Shown in pieces: positions 26,291 through 35,411 of a DNA stretch of 64,000 bases. Numbering within the stretch: the stretch's first letter is position 1; every line of letters starts with the position of its first letter. This DNA comes from Armatimonadetes bacterium Uphvl-Ar1 (GTDB lineage Bacteria > Armatimonadota > Fimbriimonadia > Fimbriimonadales > Fimbriimonadaceae): NCBI GenBank assembly GCA_002162075.1, contig CP021423.1, forward strand, positions 124,001-188,000, given 5' to 3'. Under the pieces are notes generated by a model, which made no database searches, was not told the DNA's origin, and saw only the letters and a program-made list of their open reading frames with translations. Both the position numbers and the translations under genes were made by a program.

Positions 26291-27346
26291 ATGAAGACGG
26301 CGCTTATCACGGGAATTACGGGTCAGGATGGCTCTTACTTAGCGGAACAGCTTTTGGAGAAGGGCTATGTCGTTCATGGGATGATGCGACGTTCGAGTAG
26401 TTTTAATACAGCTCGGATTGACCACTTGTACAATGATAAAGCGGTTTTGGATGAGCGGCTATTTTTGCATTATGGGGATTTGACAGACAGTTCCAATTTG
26501 AACAGGTTGTTGGAGAAGACGGCTCCAGACGAGATTTATAATTTGGCGGCCCAAAGCCACGTGAAGGTGAGCTTTGAGGTTCCTGAATACACGGCGGAAG
26601 TTGACGGAGTGGGGACGCTTCGATTTTTGGATGCGATTAAGGAAGTCGGTTTGAAGGACAAGACTCGGTTTTATCAGGCGAGTACGAGTGAGCTTTATGG
26701 GAAAGTTCAGGAAGTACCGCAATCCGAGACGACGCCGTTTTATCCTCGGTCGCCATATGGAGTAGCGAAGCTTTATGGCTATTGGATTGTGGTGAATTAC
26801 CGGGAGAGTTATGATCTGTTTGCCGTGAATGGGATTTTGTTCAACCATGAGAGCCCGCGACGGGGCGGGACATTTGTGACGCGGAAGGTTACTCAGGCGG
26901 CGGCGCGGATCAAATTGGGACTGCAGGGCGTTTTGACGATGGGAAATATTGACTCGCTGCGGGACTGGGGGTATGCGCCGGAGTACACAGAGGGGATGTG
27001 GCAGATGTTGCAGCACGATACGCCGGAGGACTTTGTTTTGGCGACGGGAGAGATGCACACGGTGCGTCGGTTTATCGAGGTGGCTTTTGAGGAACTCGGG
27101 ATGGACTTGGAGTTTCGGGGTGAAGGGCTTGATGAGGTTGGCATTGAAAAAGCCACGGGTCGGGAGTTGGTGAAGATTGACCCGAGGTATTTCCGACCGG
27201 CGGAAGTCGAGCAGTTGCTCGGGAATCCAGCAAAGGCGAAAGAGAAATTGGGTTGGGAAGCGAAGACCAAGTTTGATGATTTGGCGCGATTGATGGCAAA
27301 AGCGGACTATGACGTGGCGGCGAAAACGGGCGGCGTATTTAGTTAA
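26291..27346 (+). CDS. gmd: GDP-mannose 4,6-dehydratase
   Basis: Gmd converts GDP-mannose to GDP-4-keto-6-deoxymannose, the first step to GDP-L-fucose. The 351-residue product is a short-chain dehydrogenase with G-I-T-G-Q-D-G-S-Y near the start, the catalytic region S-T-S-E-L-Y-G-K and Y-x3-K in [10 protein letters not shown], the R-R-G-G-T-F-V-T-R loop and [12 protein letters not shown]. These identify Gmd rather than other epimerases. It is followed by fcl (2-nt gap) and a glycosyltransferase, so it makes the donor for a fucose-containing surface glycan. Confidence 0.97.
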   Translation: MKTALITGITGQDGSYLAEQLLEKGYVVHGMMRRSSSFNTARIDHLYNDKAVLDERLFLHYGDLTDSSNLNRLLEKTAPDEIYNLAAQSHVKVSFEVPEYTAEVDGVGTLRFLDAIKEVGLKDKTRFYQASTSELYGKVQEVPQSETTPFYPRSPYGVAKLYGYWIVVNYRESYDLFAVNGILFNHESPRRGGTFVTRKVTQAAARIKLGLQGVLTMGNIDSLRDWGYAPEYTEGMWQMLQHDTPEDFVLATGEMHTVRRFIEVAFEELGMDLEFRGEGLDEVGIEKATGRELVKIDPRYFRPAEVEQLLGNPAKAKEKLGWEAKTKFDDLARLMAKADYDVAAKTGGVFS

Positions 27347-27348
27347 GG

Positions 27349-28304
27349 ATGGCTTTGGATTCGTCGAGCTTGATTTATGTGGCGGGGCACAGGGGCATGG
27401 TTGGCTCGGCGGTTGTTCGGGCGCTGGGTCGGCGCGGATTTGAGAATATCTTGACGGCGACCCGAGCCGAGTTGGACTTGACCAATCAGGCAGCAGTGTT
27501 TGGATTTTTGGGAGAGCATCGTCCGGCGGCGGTGGTGATTGCAGCGGCAAAGGTTGGGGGATTCATGCGAATAGCACCTATCCGGCGGAGTTCATTTACG
27601 AGAATTTGGCTTTGGAAGCTAATTTGGTGGAAGGGAGCTATCGGGCAGGGGTTAAGCGGGTTTGTTTTTTGGGTAGCAGTTGTATTTATCCGAAAGAAGC
27701 GGATCAGCCGTTGCGCGAGGAAGCGCTTTTGACCGGGCCGTTGGAAGAAACCAACGAGGCATATGCGATTGCCAAGATTGCGGGATTGAAGTTGTGTGAA
27801 TATTATCGGCGGCAATACGGGGTTGTTTATCACAGTGCGATGCCGACGAACCTTTATGGCACTGGAGACAACTATCATCCTGAGAATTCTCATGTTTTGC
27901 CGGCGTTGATTCGACGGTTCCACGAGGCGAAAGTTGCAGGGGCGGAATCGGTCGTGATGTGGGGGACGGGGAATCCGTTGCGAGAGTTTTTGCATGCGGA
28001 TGACTGTGCAGAGGGGATTGTTCATCTGCTCCTCATGGATAATCCACCGGATTTGGTGAACGTGGGCAGTGGGGAGGAGATTTCGATTAAGGACTTGGCG
28101 CACTTGGTCGCCAAGGTTGTGGGCTTTGACGGTCGGATTGAGCACGATTTGAGCAAGCCGGACGGGACGATGCGGAAGTTGATGGATAGTTCGGTTTTGC
28201 GGGGAACGGGTTGGGAGCCTAAGATTTCTTTGGAAGAAGGTATCCGGTCGGCTTACGGTGAGTTTCTAGCTGAGATTCAGTCGGGTGGAGTGCGCGAGCG
28301 ATGA
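27349..28304 (+). CDS. fcl: GDP-L-fucose synthase (frame broken at 27556-27560)
   Basis: This bifunctional epimerase/reductase turns the Gmd product into GDP-L-fucose. The first frame has the Rossmann motif [11 protein letters not shown] and reaches A-A-K-V-G-G at the G5 run 27556-27560. One added G lets it read [15 protein letters not shown] and join the second frame with F-L-G-S-S-C-I-Y-P and the catalytic Y-A-I-A-K-I-A-G. The repaired length of about 318 residues is normal. The stop overlaps the ATG of the glycosyltransferase. Confidence 0.92.
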
Positions 28305-29497
28305 GAATCTTGGTTCACGACTACGCGGGGCATCCTTTTACGGTTCAGCTGTCGCGAGAATTTGCGCGGATGGGGCACGAAGTGATGCACGTTTTTAGTG
28401 CGAATTTGACTTCGACACCTCAGGGTTTGAACGAGCGATTGCCGGATGATCCGGCCCATTTTCATTTGCGACCGGTGGATATTGGGCGCACGATTCGGCG
28501 GCAGAGTTATGTGAAGATTTTGCTGAAGGATGACCCTGACCATGGGAAGGGGGTTCAGGCGGCGATTCATGAGTTTCAGCCGAATGTCGTTTTGAGTGGG
28601 AACTGTTCGCCGACGGTGAATCAGTTTGTTCAGTCGGCTTGTTGGGAGCTGGCGATTCCTTCTGTTTATTGGGTTCAGGATCTTTATGGGCATTCAGCCA
28701 ATGCGATCTTGCCGAAGAAGTTTGGCGCGGCGGGTTCATTTGCGGCGAAGCTTGTGGATTGGCACGAGCAATGGATTTTGGGGAAATCGGACGGAATGGT
28801 GGTGATTGCGGATGCGTTTAAGCCGCACATCCGGAAGTATTCGGGACATATCGAGGTGATTGAGAATTGGGGCCCGAGTTTGGGAGAGGGGGTTTTACCA
28901 CGGAAGAACGAGTGGGCGATGGCGAACGGGTTTGCGGAGACGCGGAATTTGATTTATTCGGGGACGATTGGGATGAAGCATAATCCGGAGCTTTTGGTGA
29001 AGGTGGCGGAGGCTTTTCGGGACGAGTCGGACGTGCGGATGGTGGTGATTAGTGCGGGGATCGGGATGGACTATTTGGTGAAGCGGAAGGAGGAGTTGGG
29101 GTTGGAGAATTTGGTTTTGATGGGGTTCCAGCCGTTTGAGGTGGTGCCGCAGATCCAGGCGAGTGCCGATGTTTTGGTGGCGATTTTGGAGCCGGATGCG
29201 GGGGTGTTTAGTGTGCCGAGCAAGGTTTTGGCCTATTTGTGTGCGGGGCGGTCGCTTTTGTTGGGGGTTCCTTTGGAGAATTTGTCGAGTCGGATTGTGG
29301 ATGAGAATGGGGCGGGGCTGGTGGTTGACCCGACGGATGAGGTGGGGTTTGTTGCGGCGGCGCGTCGGTTGATGGGAGATCCGGTGATGCGGGATGAGAT
29401 GGGGGTGGCGGCGCGGGGTTATGCGGAGCGGACGTTTGATGTTTCGGGGATAGCGGGTCGGTTCTTGGGGGTTTTTCGGGGCGTTGGGGCGAAGTAG
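28301..29497 (+). CDS. Glycosyltransferase family 4 (GT-B fold)
   Basis: The 398-residue product has the two Rossmann-like halves of a GT-B enzyme. The N-terminal half ([12 protein letters not shown]) receives the acceptor; the C-terminal half binds the nucleotide sugar and has [10 protein letters not shown], the E-x7-E region [13 protein letters not shown] and N-G-A-G-L-V-V. It resembles WbuB-type transferases. Its ATG overlaps the fcl stop, so GDP-fucose or a related sugar is its probable donor, in capsule or O-antigen-like glycan synthesis. The acceptor is unknown. Confidence 0.85.
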   Translation: MRILVHDYAGHPFTVQLSREFARMGHEVMHVFSANLTSTPQGLNERLPDDPAHFHLRPVDIGRTIRRQSYVKILLKDDPDHGKGVQAAIHEFQPNVVLSGNCSPTVNQFVQSACWELAIPSVYWVQDLYGHSANAILPKKFGAAGSFAAKLVDWHEQWILGKSDGMVVIADAFKPHIRKYSGHIEVIENWGPSLGEGVLPRKNEWAMANGFAETRNLIYSGTIGMKHNPELLVKVAEAFRDESDVRMVVISAGIGMDYLVKRKEELGLENLVLMGFQPFEVVPQIQASADVLVAILEPDAGVFSVPSKVLAYLCAGRSLLLGVPLENLSSRIVDENGAGLVVDPTDEVGFVAAARRLMGDPVMRDEMGVAARGYAERTFDVSGIAGRFLGVFRGVGAK

Positions 29498-29555
29498 ATT
29501 TATTTCTTAAGTCTCTTAGTTCAAATCTTTAGAGAGTCCAACTCTGGCTTTTTTC

Positions 29556-29624
29556 GGTCTCCCCACCCCTTCCCCCGGTTCAAGCCAGGGTCAGGCTCTC
29601 CCCATCAGGGGAGGGAGTGACGAC
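29556..29624 (+). repeat. Dispersed GC-rich palindromic repeat, copy 2
   Basis: The element starts GGTCTCCCCACC, contains GGTTCAAGCCAGGGTCAGGC and ends with CTCCCCATCAGGGGAG plus GACGAC. It matches 33192 closely and 17104 at both ends. Confidence 0.7.
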
Positions 29625-29817
29625 AACGTATCTTCAGATGATTTACCTCTAATCCTCTACTGGATCCGTTGATCAAAGCCTTGTCAGGCTCGTTGCACCT
29701 GGTGTGGTTTTCCGGCGAAGAACCGAAGTGGAGATGCAAGGCTTTAAGTGGGCAAAGTTGAAGAACATAGATGTCAAAGTGCCTCTAAAGTTTCTCAAGG
29801 GAGTTAGTCTAAGGGCT

Positions 29818-29847
29818 TGACTGCGGATGACTACGTCGGGTATAATA
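29818..29847 (+). promoter_or_regulatory. Strong sigma70-type promoter in the long intergenic region
   Basis: TTGACT (29818-29823), an 18-nt spacer and a perfect TATAAT (29842-29847) form the best consensus promoter in the window. Transcription would begin near 29854, 250 nt before the next gene, so a long leader or a small RNA is possible. The rest of 29625-30104 is AT-rich, with no gene seen. Confidence 0.7.
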
Positions 29848-30073
29848 TAAAAATTAAATCAGCAAGTATTCTCACTAAAAAATAATATCTGTTTTCTGGC
29901 TAAATGCTAGAATCTACTAATGCTAATGATGGATGTTGTTTGATGTAAAGAGTGCCATATGTTGAAGATAAAATTGAAGATGAATTTTTCTTAGTAACCT
30001 ACATCTAAAACCAGTTTAGAGTTTATCTAATTTCAAATTTTGGTTGATCGGAGCGAATTTCATCTGCAGTCTA

Positions 30074-30089
30074 GGGAATTTCTATTCCC
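30074..30089 (+). other. Hairpin beside the ribosome-binding site of the 99-aa gene
   Basis: GGGAAT and ATTCCC pair around TTCT and end 4 nt before the GAGGAAA Shine-Dalgarno sequence of ATG 30105. It could modulate translation. Confidence 0.4.
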
Positions 30090-30104
30090 ATTAGAGGAAA
30101 TCAC

Positions 30105-30404
30105 ATGAGCAGAAACAAAAGAACACAATCCATGACTGTTGATTTTTCACTTACGGGAAATCAAAATGAACAAAACAACATTCGACAAAAGTTAACTAAG
30201 CATCTCAAGGAATTGGGATTTGAGAAAAGGTATTGTAGAATCAAGAAGCGACGTGTATGGATTCTGGAGAATCCCTCAAATGAGAGTGTCGCCGCAGTAT
30301 ACAATTTATTTGAAAGAATAAGCAGATTTGATGAGGGCTTATTTAAAATCAGATTCTTTCCCAAAAACTGGCGATTTACAAGAGTTTACATGGAATATAG
30401 GTGA
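30105..30404 (+). CDS. Hypothetical basic protein, 99 aa
   Basis: No family is recognised. The product is basic (many Lys and Arg), soluble and mixed alpha/beta (K-H-L-K-E-L-G-F-E-K-R-Y-C and V-W-I-L-E-N-P). The start ATG 30105 has a clear GAGGAAA Shine-Dalgarno 8 nt upstream, which is unusual here. The gene and its 250-nt leader are AT-rich and lack the strand bias of the neighbours, suggesting horizontal transfer. It is convergent with the MATE gene, with 3 nt between the stops. Confidence 0.55.
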   Translation: MSRNKRTQSMTVDFSLTGNQNEQNNIRQKLTKHLKELGFEKRYCRIKKRRVWILENPSNESVAAVYNLFERISRFDEGLFKIRFFPKNWRFTRVYMEYR

Positions 30405-30407
30405 TCT

Positions 30408-31832
30408 TCAGACTTTGGCGAGTTTCCATTTGCCTTGTCGCCAGTAGTAGATGCAGACAAGGCCTTGGATGGCTTGGGTGATGGTGAGGGTGAGCCAGCA
30501 GCCGTCGGCTCCCATTCCGAAACCGGAGAAGGGGAGGACGAGGGGGCCGAGGCTGAGGGTTTGGAGGGAGAGGATGGCGGCGAGGGGGACGCGGATGAAC
30601 CACATGCAGGTGAGGGTGATCCAGAAGGGGCGGACGGTATCGCCGGCCCCTTGCATGGCACTGATGAGAACCATTGCGTAGCCGAAGAGGACTTCGGTGG
30701 TGCTGACGTAGCGGAGGTACTGGGCCGTGAAAGCGGCGAATTCGGGTTGATCGGCGAGGACAAAGCGGCTGATCGGGTCGGCAAAAATGAAGAGGCCCAA
30801 GGCGACGACGGCACTGACGATTCCGGCTTGGTGGGCAGCCATCCATCCGAGGGCGGAGGCGCGGTCGGGTCGCTTCATTCCGAGAGATTGGCCGACGAGG
30901 GCGGATGCGGCGACGGCAAGACCGAAACTGGGCATGAAGGCAAGGGCTTCGATGCTGAACCCGGGACGGACAGCTCCGATGGCGATTTTTCCGTCGGGAA
31001 CCCAGCGCAGGACGGCGAAGAAGGCGAAAAGGGAAGTAACGCGGACGACGGACATCAGCCCGGCGGGGGCGGCGATGCGGAGGATACGTTTTGTCCAGTC
31101 GAGACCGGGGAGTTTGATGCGCCAGACTTCGCCGAGGGGAGTTCTCGTGCTGAACCAGAGGTAGATCAGGGCGGCGATCCAAGCCGAGATGACGAGCGCC
31201 CATGCGGCACCTGCTAGGCCGAGGTTTGCGCCGGGGACGACGATCCAGCCGAGGTCGTGAGCAGGGAAGATCAACAGGTAGTTGAGGATGATGTGAAGGA
31301 GAATTTGGAGGCCGGAGATGACCATCGGAGATTTGGTGTCGCCGATTCCTCGGAGAGACCCGGCGAGGGTTTGGATGATGAAGCTGGGCGGGAGAACGAA
31401 AGCGACGATGGTGAGGTATTGGAGCATGAGTTTGGCGGCTCCGGGGGCGTCGGGGGGGATGACGAACTGGGTTGCGGGGTTGCTGAGGGGGACGGCGAAT
31501 CCGGTGAGGAGGAATCCAAAGAGTACGGAGAATCCGAGGCACTTTCGGTTGGCTTCGCGGTATTTTTCGGGGTCGTTTTCGCCGAAGGCTCGGCTGACCA
31601 TGGCGGTGGCGGCAACTCCTACGGCCATGCTAAGGCTGACGAGGAGCCAAAGGGTGGTGGTGGCGGCTCCGATGGCGGTGAGGGCATCTCCGCTGAGGTG
31701 TTGTACAAAGTAGCTATCGAGGAGGGAGTTTATGGTTTGGAGAGCGTTGAGGGCGACGGCGGGCCAGGCGAGGATCCAGACGGTGGCAAGGGGGTTTTCG
31801 TTTTCGGGAATTGGTTTGGGGTTGTTCGCCAC
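30408..31832 (-). CDS. MATE family multidrug/solute efflux transporter
   Basis: The 474-residue product has about twelve membrane helices in two six-helix halves. The N-terminal half begins T-V-W-I-L-A-W-P-A-V-A-L-N-A-L-Q and has the D-S-Y-F-V-Q-H-L-S-G-D-A-L pattern of the NorM/MATE fold. Such proteins export cationic drugs or metabolites using a Na+ or H+ gradient. It starts with GTG 31832, with TAGACT 9 nt upstream on the minus strand. The substrate is unknown. The long acidic frame on the opposite strand is not a gene. Confidence 0.9.
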   Translation of the reverse strand: MANNPKPIPENENPLATVWILAWPAVALNALQTINSLLDSYFVQHLSGDALTAIGAATTTLWLLVSLSMAVGVAATAMVSRAFGENDPEKYREANRKCLGFSVLFGFLLTGFAVPLSNPATQFVIPPDAPGAAKLMLQYLTIVAFVLPPSFIIQTLAGSLRGIGDTKSPMVISGLQILLHIILNYLLIFPAHDLGWIVVPGANLGLAGAAWALVISAWIAALIYLWFSTRTPLGEVWRIKLPGLDWTKRILRIAAPAGLMSVVRVTSLFAFFAVLRWVPDGKIAIGAVRPGFSIEALAFMPSFGLAVAASALVGQSLGMKRPDRASALGWMAAHQAGIVSAVVALGLFIFADPISRFVLADQPEFAAFTAQYLRYVSTTEVLFGYAMVLISAMQGAGDTVRPFWITLTCMWFIRVPLAAILSLQTLSLGPLVLPFSGFGMGADGCWLTLTITQAIQGLVCIYYWRQGKWKLAKV

Positions 31833-31907
31833 GCGGTTTTGAGTCTACGTGGTTTGGGGTTTTTTGATTTGTGACTTTAGCTAATGTTTTTCAGGATCAG
31901 TGAGATG

Positions 31908-31913
31908 TAATAT
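31908..31913 (+). promoter_or_regulatory. -10 element TAATAT, leaderless type
   Basis: TAATAT ends 6 nt before ATG 31920. No -35 element is clear. Confidence 0.4.
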
Positions 31914-31919
31914 TGCGGG

Positions 31920-32579
31920 ATGCGACATGAGATTTTGTTTCAGCCCGAGTTTGCCGTTGTGAAAGTGATGTTGGAGGCGGGGGAATCGATCCGCGCGGAA
32001 AGTGGGGCGATGATGAGCATGACGGCGAACGTCCAGCTTGACTCCAAAATTAGCGGGGGCCTGGGCAAGATGTTTGGCCGGATGTTGACGGGTGAGTCGG
32101 CTTTTCAGTCCACTTATGTTGCGCAGAATGGGCCGGGGGAAGTGATTTTGGCGCCGGGCTTGCCGGGGGATATTGTGGCGGTAGATGTGAGTCAGCGCGC
32201 ACTTGTTGTGACGAGTGGGGCGTTTTTGGCCGGGGATACGCGATTGGATTTTCAGACTCAGGCGAGTATGAAAGGGTTCTTTGGGGGTGAGGGCTTGTTT
32301 ATGACTCAGATCAGCGGGCCTGGGTTGTTGCTTTTGAGCAGTTATGGGGCGATCATGCCGATTGAATTGGCGCCAGGTCAGCCTTACATTGTGGATACGG
32401 GTCACTTGGTGGCGTTCACGGCGGGGATGGGTTACAACTTACGGAAGGCTACGAAGAGTTTGCTGGGATCGGTGACGAGTGGCGAGGGCGTGGTTGCGGA
32501 GATGGTTGGACCGGGGGTTGTTTATACTCAGACGCGGACGATCAGTGCTTTGATTGCGATGATGCCAGTGAGTCGCTAG
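31920..32579 (+). CDS. AIM24 family (TIGR00266) protein
   Basis: The 219-residue product matches the AIM24 beta-sandwich family from end to end: Q-P-E-F-A-V-V-K-V-M-L-E-A-G-E-S-I, A-E-S-G-A-M-M-S-M, G-G-L-G-K-M-F-G-R-M-L-T-G-E-S-A-F, A-P-G-L-P-G-D-I and the Y-I-V-D-T-G-H-L-V-A-F motif. The bacterial function is not established; the yeast namesake affects mitochondrial membrane organisation. It is cytoplasmic with no signal peptide. The gene is isolated, between MATE (divergent) and a repeat-rich region. Confidence 0.9.
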   Translation: MRHEILFQPEFAVVKVMLEAGESIRAESGAMMSMTANVQLDSKISGGLGKMFGRMLTGESAFQSTYVAQNGPGEVILAPGLPGDIVAVDVSQRALVVTSGAFLAGDTRLDFQTQASMKGFFGGEGLFMTQISGPGLLLLSSYGAIMPIELAPGQPYIVDTGHLVAFTAGMGYNLRKATKSLLGSVTSGEGVVAEMVGPGVVYTQTRTISALIAMMPVSR

Positions 32580-32598
32580 TTCGGATTTTGACATTTTC

Positions 32599-32674
32599 CG
32601 GACTCCCTCACCCCCTAGCCCCCCGGATCAAGTCCGAGGCAGGCTCTCTCCACTTAAACGGAGAGGGGGGAGGG
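32599..32674 (+). repeat. Dispersed GC-rich palindromic repeat, copy 3
   Basis: CTCCCTCACCCCCTAGCCCC is followed by GGATCAAGTCCGAGGCAGGC and a CTCTCTCC..GGAGAGGGG hairpin. The central part matches the other copies with substitutions. Confidence 0.65.
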
Positions 32675-32681
32675 TTTTTTG

Positions 32682-33041
32682 ATGCTTTGGCGGAAGGGGT
32701 ATTCGACCAAGCGGGTGGATGGTTTTGTGGTTCTGGCACCGCCAACGGCACCGGTCGTGGTTGGTTTTTCGGATGTCAGTCAGGTGACAGACGGGGAGCT
32801 TTGGATGAAGTTATTGGATAAAGATTTTCCGGAATTGGAGTGGAGGATTTTAAGTTTTGGGGTGGATTTGGCGGATGTTTTGCCGGGGAGTCGTTTGCGG
32901 CGGGTGATTGAGGTGGCGGAGGATTGGGGGATTGAGCGGGAGTTTTGTTTGTGCGTAGATGCGGGGGTTTTGATGGTAGGCCCGCCGACGGAGGATGCTT
33001 GGGAGGAGTTTGTTGAGGTTGTTCGAGGGAAGTGTGGGTGA
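32682..33041 (+). CDS. Hypothetical protein, 119 aa
   Basis: No family is recognised. The product is soluble and acidic in its second half. The sequence (R-V-D-G-F-V-V-L-A-P-P-T-A-P-V-V-V-G-F and W-R-I-L-S-F-G-V-D-L) has an alpha/beta look and normal G/T-biased codons, which supports a real gene. The start ATG 32682 lies just past a dispersed repeat; a TTG at 32679 is in frame. No promoter or partner is evident. Confidence 0.45.
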   Translation: MLWRKGYSTKRVDGFVVLAPPTAPVVVGFSDVSQVTDGELWMKLLDKDFPELEWRILSFGVDLADVLPGSRLRRVIEVAEDWGIEREFCLCVDAGVLMVGPPTEDAWEEFVEVVRGKCG

Positions 33042-33191
33042 GGAGATTGTTCTTTAGTTTTTTTTGCAGAGTTGGTTTTTCTTTTGGCCCCTCTTGAGTT
33101 CTCTCCCCGCGGAGGGTGCGGCTTCTTTGAATCCTTCGAGACTGGGTGTGTTTGGGGCCCCTTGCGTTTGGCAGAAGTTTCGCTTTGTTCA

Positions 33192-33256
33192 ACCCCACCA
33201 CTACCCCCCCTGTTCAAGCCAGGGGCAGGCTCTCCCCATCTGGGGAGGGAGGAAGC
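33192..33256 (+). repeat. Dispersed GC-rich palindromic repeat, copy 4
   Basis: The core GTTCAAGCCAGGGGCAGGCT differs from copy 2 at a single position. It ends with CTCCCCATCTGGGGAG, another hairpin. The stretch 33042-33335 holds no gene. Confidence 0.7.
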
Positions 33257-33282
33257 GAAAAACACCTTGATATCTGAACCCG

Positions 33283-33317
33283 GCCCCCTCCTAAGTCCTC
33301 CCCAAAGGGGGAGGGGG
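33283..33317 (+). repeat. Dispersed repeat, short form copy 2
   Basis: GCCCCCTCCTAAGTCCTCCC, identical to 17179-17198, is followed by CAAA and GGGGGAGGGGG and folds back on itself. Confidence 0.65.
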
Positions 33318-33335
33318 AACGAATGAACTCTTTTT

Positions 33336-34115
33336 CTAGCCGCCTTGGGCGAGGCCGGAGGCGGTGGCACGAGAGCCGGCGGGTGGGACAAAGGTATAGT
33401 TAGCGCTGGCTAGTTCGTACTTGTAGGCGTTGATATTCCAGTCATTGATGGTAGTTGTGGCTCCGCGGATTTTTTCGGTGCGTCCAACGATTCGAGAGAG
33501 GATATCCACTCCGGCGAGAGAGCTTGTTTCGTAAGCAAGATAGCGGTAATTGGGGACTTGGGAAACGGCTTCGATGACTCCAGACGAGACGACGAGTGAG
33601 CTGTACATGGGCATCCAGGGGAGCCATTTGTTGGCGGCGGCGGCGGAGCCGCTGATCCTGGCTTCGTAGGCTTCTTGGGCGAGTTGGACGAGGAATTGGT
33701 CTTCGCCGCTGATGAACTTGCGGAGGGTACGGAAAATCGTGGCGGGTTGATCGGCGACGTTGAGTTGGTTGTAAGTGTAGGTGCTGTAGGAGTTGGTTGC
33801 GACGGTGTAGAACCAGATGCGGCTGCCATCCACGACGCCTCTATGGGTGTAGACACCGTTTCGGCGGGCGACGTACTCGATACGGTAGTGGACTTCGCCG
33901 GGGTTGGTTGATACATCACGGACGATAAGACCAGAGTCGATGTTGGTGATGGTGCCGTTGATGTCTTCGGTGCCGGATTTGTAGAGGGAATATACGGGCT
34001 CAGATCCGAGGTCGGTGAGGACATCACCCATGAGGGTTTTGGCGGCGGGGAGTTGCGCTTGGGACATGGCGGCGGCGGCCATGAGGGTTGCGGTGAGAAG
34101 TTGCCCGAGTTTCAC
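33336..34115 (-). CDS. Secreted LolA-like hypothetical protein
   Basis: The 259-residue product has a signal peptide (L-L-T-A-T-L-M-A-A-A-A-M-S-Q-A-Q) and a mature part rich in beta-strands with paired aromatic residues. Phrases such as S-R-I-W-F-Y-T-V-A-T-N-S-Y and A-N-Y-T-F-V-P-P-A-G-S resemble the LolA/LolB-type lipid-carrier fold, but the match is weak. It is the last gene of the minus-strand thioredoxin/prepilin cluster, 46 nt after the preceding stop, and starts with GTG. It is probably periplasmic. Confidence 0.5.
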   Translation of the reverse strand: MKLGQLLTATLMAAAAMSQAQLPAAKTLMGDVLTDLGSEPVYSLYKSGTEDINGTITNIDSGLIVRDVSTNPGEVHYRIEYVARRNGVYTHRGVVDGSRIWFYTVATNSYSTYTYNQLNVADQPATIFRTLRKFISGEDQFLVQLAQEAYEARISGSAAAANKWLPWMPMYSSLVVSSGVIEAVSQVPNYRYLAYETSSLAGVDILSRIVGRTEKIRGATTTINDWNINAYKYELASANYTFVPPAGSRATASGLAQGG

Positions 34116-34161
34116 GGTTTGTTAGACGCAAGACTCGGGCATTGGGTTCGGGCTGTTCGGC

Positions 34162-34671
34162 TTAGAATCCGCAGCCAGATTGCATTTTTGTCGGGATGTA
34201 TTCGAGTTTTAGGTTGGGTACGGTGCCCCAACTTCGTGCTTTTGTTAGGAAAGTGGAGACGATGGACTGTTTGTAGCCATTGCTGTACTCTTCGATTTTC
34301 TTGCTTTTGGGGCTGATTAGGGCGATATCAAGACTGTGCGTAGCCCCCATTTTTTCAATCGTCTTCCCTGTTGGATCCGTGATGAGGGGGATTGTGAGCT
34401 TGATTGTTTTGGCGTAGGTTTTGGCTTCCGCTGCGGGCGCATTGATGAATCCAACGACCGAGACTTTGCCGGCGAGTTCTTTTTGGAGTCGGTTAAATAT
34501 GGGTGCAGAGGTAGGGTTATGGGGACATCCTTTGTTCCAAAAAACGACGATGGTTGGTCGTTTTGTGAGGCTCGCTTGGGTGTAAGTGAGGCCATCAATT
34601 CCCTTGAGGTTGAATACGGGCATTGACTGGGGGGCGGTGAGGATTGCGGTGGCAATAATGGTGGTGATCAT
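34162..34671 (-). CDS. Exported thioredoxin-fold protein A, C-terminal GCxF
   Basis: The 169-residue product has a short N-terminal hydrophobic segment and a thioredoxin/AhpC-like fold: M-P-V-F-N-L-K-G near the start, T-I-V-V-F-W-N-K-G-C-P-H-N-P with a single active-site Cys, V-S-V-V-G-F-I-N-A and L-I-T-D-P-T-G-K. The C-terminus ends S-G-C-G-F, giving a second Cys. Two other thioredoxin-like proteins in this cluster end in the same way. The start overlaps the stop of the previous gene (ATGA). A peroxidase or reductase role outside the cytoplasm is likely; the substrate is unknown. Confidence 0.7.
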   Translation of the reverse strand: MITTIIATAILTAPQSMPVFNLKGIDGLTYTQASLTKRPTIVVFWNKGCPHNPTSAPIFNRLQKELAGKVSVVGFINAPAAEAKTYAKTIKLTIPLITDPTGKTIEKMGATHSLDIALISPKSKKIEEYSNGYKQSIVSTFLTKARSWGTVPNLKLEYIPTKMQSGCGF

Positions 34672-35411
34672 GGTGTTTCGTTTGGGGTTGGTTCAGGATC
34701 GGGGAAGAGACATCCGGATGTGAGTTTCTTCGGAGCGGCGATCGAATCGAAGCCTTTGTCGGGTATTCCCGCAAGTTCAGCGATTTTTGCGGATATTTCT
34801 TTGAGTGTTTCGAGGGAATATCCGGGATAGGCTTTGACAATTTTCTTGTCGGGGCTGATGAGGGTTGTGTAGACTCCTCGCTCCGCGGAGTACGCTCGGA
34901 TTACCTTTTGACCAGGGTCTTCAAGGACGAGGAAGTGGGGCTGGGTGAGCTTTCGCCATGTTTCTGCTTCTTTTCCTGCAGCGTTGATGACACCGATGAC
35001 CGTTGCTTCCTGTTCGTACTTGTCAGTGAGGGTGTCAACAAAATGTTTGGCACCGAGACAGCACGGACATTTTTTTTCGATGAAAAAGATGAGGAGCGGC
35101 TTGTTGCCCTTTGTGAGAGAGTCGAGGTTGTGAAGTTTTCCATTTTCATCGGGGAGGCTGAAATCTGGGGCCATTTTTGATTGAAGTTCTTCGGCAGTTT
35201 TGATCATTTCGTCGGTGACGGGGTGATCTTCTTGCTGAATGAGTCCAGCTTCTTCGATGGCTGATGGGTCTTCAACACCGAGATTGGGGTCTAGTTGTGA
35301 TCCGATTGGTATTTGCGGATGGTTCTGGTTTGGCCAGAGGAATGTTCCCAACGTTATTCCAACGGCAATGACAAATGCCGTCTGGAGGGTGGTTGCTTTA
35401 CTCCTTTTCAT
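34668..35411 (-). CDS. Membrane-anchored thioredoxin-fold protein B (TlpA-like)
   Basis: Residues 5-30 form a membrane anchor or signal (F-V-I-A-V-G-I-T-L-G-T-F-L). A linker and the thioredoxin domain follow: A-P-D-F-S-L-P-D-E-N-G-K, L-I-F-F-I-E-K-K-C-P-C-C-L-G-A and V-I-G-V-I-N-A-A-G-K. The active site reads C-P-C-C, so a disulfide is possible. Near the end there is L-T-S-G-C-L-F before a Pro-rich tail, matching the GCxF ends of the other two paralogues. ATG 35411 is preferred over an upstream in-frame codon because the basic start and anchor follow. It overlaps the end of the DJ-1 gene by 14 nt. Confidence 0.75.
   Translation of the reverse strand: MKRSKATTLQTAFVIAVGITLGTFLWPNQNHPQIPIGSQLDPNLGVEDPSAIEEAGLIQQEDHPVTDEMIKTAEELQSKMAPDFSLPDENGKLHNLDSLTKGNKPLLIFFIEKKCPCCLGAKHFVDTLTDKYEQEATVIGVINAAGKEAETWRKLTQPHFLVLEDPGQKVIRAYSAERGVYTTLISPDKKIVKAYPGYSLETLKEISAKIAELAGIPDKGFDSIAAPKKLTSGCLFPDPEPTPNETP

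Noticed and set aside
30435-31217. Acidic, Gly/Glu-rich 260-residue frame on the + strand
   Set aside because: It lies opposite the MATE transporter; the clear membrane-protein sequence on the minus strand is the gene.
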